Shown: piece after piece, positions 63,541-64,000 of the stretch
Position numbering within the stretch: the first letter of the stretch is position 1
Layout: every line of letters begins with the position of its first letter
Assembly (NCBI RefSeq): GCF_030643905.1
Contig: NZ_CP121446.1
Coordinates: 2,834,001 to 2,898,000, forward strand
Length of the DNA: 64,000 bases
Direction of reading: 5' to 3'
Source of the DNA: Flavobacterium sp. IMCC34852
GTDB taxonomy: Bacteria; Bacteroidota; Bacteroidia; Flavobacteriales; Flavobacteriaceae
Program-made: the position numbers and the translations under genes
The notes under the pieces: generated by a model
Databases searched by the model: none
Told to the model about the DNA's origin: nothing
Seen by the model: only the letters and a program-made list of their open reading frames with translations

Positions 63541-64000
63541 ATGTTTTTCAACTCGCTACAATTTGCCCTTTTCCTGCCAATAGTTTTTCTGTTGTATTGG
63601 TTTGTGGCCAATAAATCGAAAGCGACACAAAATTACATACTGATTTTCGCGAGTTATTATTTCTATGCTTGTTGGGATTGGCGGTTTTTATTCTTGCTGA
63701 TTTTCTCGACTTTGCTCTGCTATTTATTAGCCATAAAAATTGAAGACAGCGCAACACAACATTCGAGGAAACTTTGGCTCTGGATTTGTGTATTAATGAA
63801 CTTAGGATTTCTCGGAATCTTCAAATACTACAACTTTTTTGCGACTTCGTTTGCCGAATTGTTTCAGGCGATTGGCTTTAACGTCAGCCCGATTTTATTG
63901 GATGTGATATTGCCGATTGGGATTTCATTTTACACTTTTCACGGTTTGTCCTATATCATCGATATTTATTACGGCCGAATCAAATCCGAGAAAAACTTTG
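63541..64000 (+). CDS. MBOAT-family O-acyltransferase, N-terminal part (3' end outside window)
   Basis: The frame opens at ATG 63541 and runs out of the window after 153 codons. It shows several hydrophobic helices and the MBOAT opening MFFNSLQFALFLPIVFLLYW, then NYILIFASYYFYACWDWRF, and PIGISFYTFHGLSYIIDIYYG. This is the AlgI-like branch, which transfers acyl groups to surface polysaccharide or other acceptors. The catalytic His is beyond the window. Confidence 0.88.
   Translation, partial: MFFNSLQFALFLPIVFLLYWFVANKSKATQNYILIFASYYFYACWDWRFLFLLIFSTLLCYLLAIKIEDSATQHSRKLWLWICVLMNLGFLGIFKYYNFFATSFAELFQAIGFNVSPILLDVILPIGISFYTFHGLSYIIDIYYGRIKSEKNF

Overview
The window is a piece of a Bacteroidota chromosome, most likely a Flavobacterium or close relative. 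I infer this from low GC, a type IX secretion (T9SS) sorting domain on a giant surface protein, type III glutamine synthetase, OstA-like, BT_3928-like, DUF4834 and DUF1599 proteins, and many upstream regions carrying the Bacteroidota promoter -7 element TAnnTTTG. About 55 protein genes fill it. I found no tRNA, rRNA, CRISPR array, insertion sequence or prophage.

Layout. 1-6.2 kb: end of an RNA methyltransferase gene, a secreted serine hydrolase, the (p)ppGpp enzyme Rel, a Fur-type regulator and purA. 6.4-8.8 kb: a DUF1398 protein and a secreted GH13 amylase. 8.9-15.0 kb: an OstA/LptA-like protein, a class-III aminotransferase, a TPR protein, a TonB-C protein, aroE and rlmH. 15.0-16.5 kb (minus): a lipoprotein and folP. 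16.5-21.7 kb: DUF1599, a BT_3928-type membrane/thioredoxin protein, a small membrane protein, a TlpA-like thioredoxin, tpiA, a secreted protein, prmA and clpS. 21.7-27.0 kb: a small hypothetical gene, a WHxHL/TIGR04222-like membrane protein with a Cys-Gly tail, a decayed OmpA-TPR fragment, purM and two tandem double-OmpA genes. 27.1-30.5 kb: glnN and terC. 30.5-40.5 kb (minus): a 3,338-residue T9SS-exported protein. 40.9-43.0 kb (minus): a GNAT-like protein and an outer-membrane protein. 43.0-48.7 kb: DUF4834, YfhO, a glycosyltransferase and a flippase, which look like a surface-glycan cluster. 48.7-53.6 kb: small accessory genes (DM13 lipoprotein, barrel protein, a 46-residue microprotein, YciI, two VOC proteins, a double SRPBCC protein, an L,D-transpeptidase). 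53.6-64 kb: glmM, an AcpH-like protein, ggt, a ClC transporter, a parvulin, uvrA, a LOG-family protein and the start of an MBOAT gene.

The most striking object is the giant gene at 30522-40538. It holds 26 head-to-tail 255-bp units (31981-38610) that encode the same 85 residues; I saw differences only at third codon positions. Reading those silent differences unit by unit shows a higher-order structure: a nine-unit block occurs twice at a 2,550-bp offset, and a three-unit block occurs twice next to it. The array therefore grew by nested segmental duplication while the protein stayed constant.

Other items worth a look: a previously unlisted pseudogene at 23717-24020, a 46-residue ORF coupled to a YciI gene, a perfect 31-base palindrome after purA, short intergenic sequences that recur in unrelated gaps, and near-leaderless promoters. 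Functions rest on motif recognition by eye; no database search was run.
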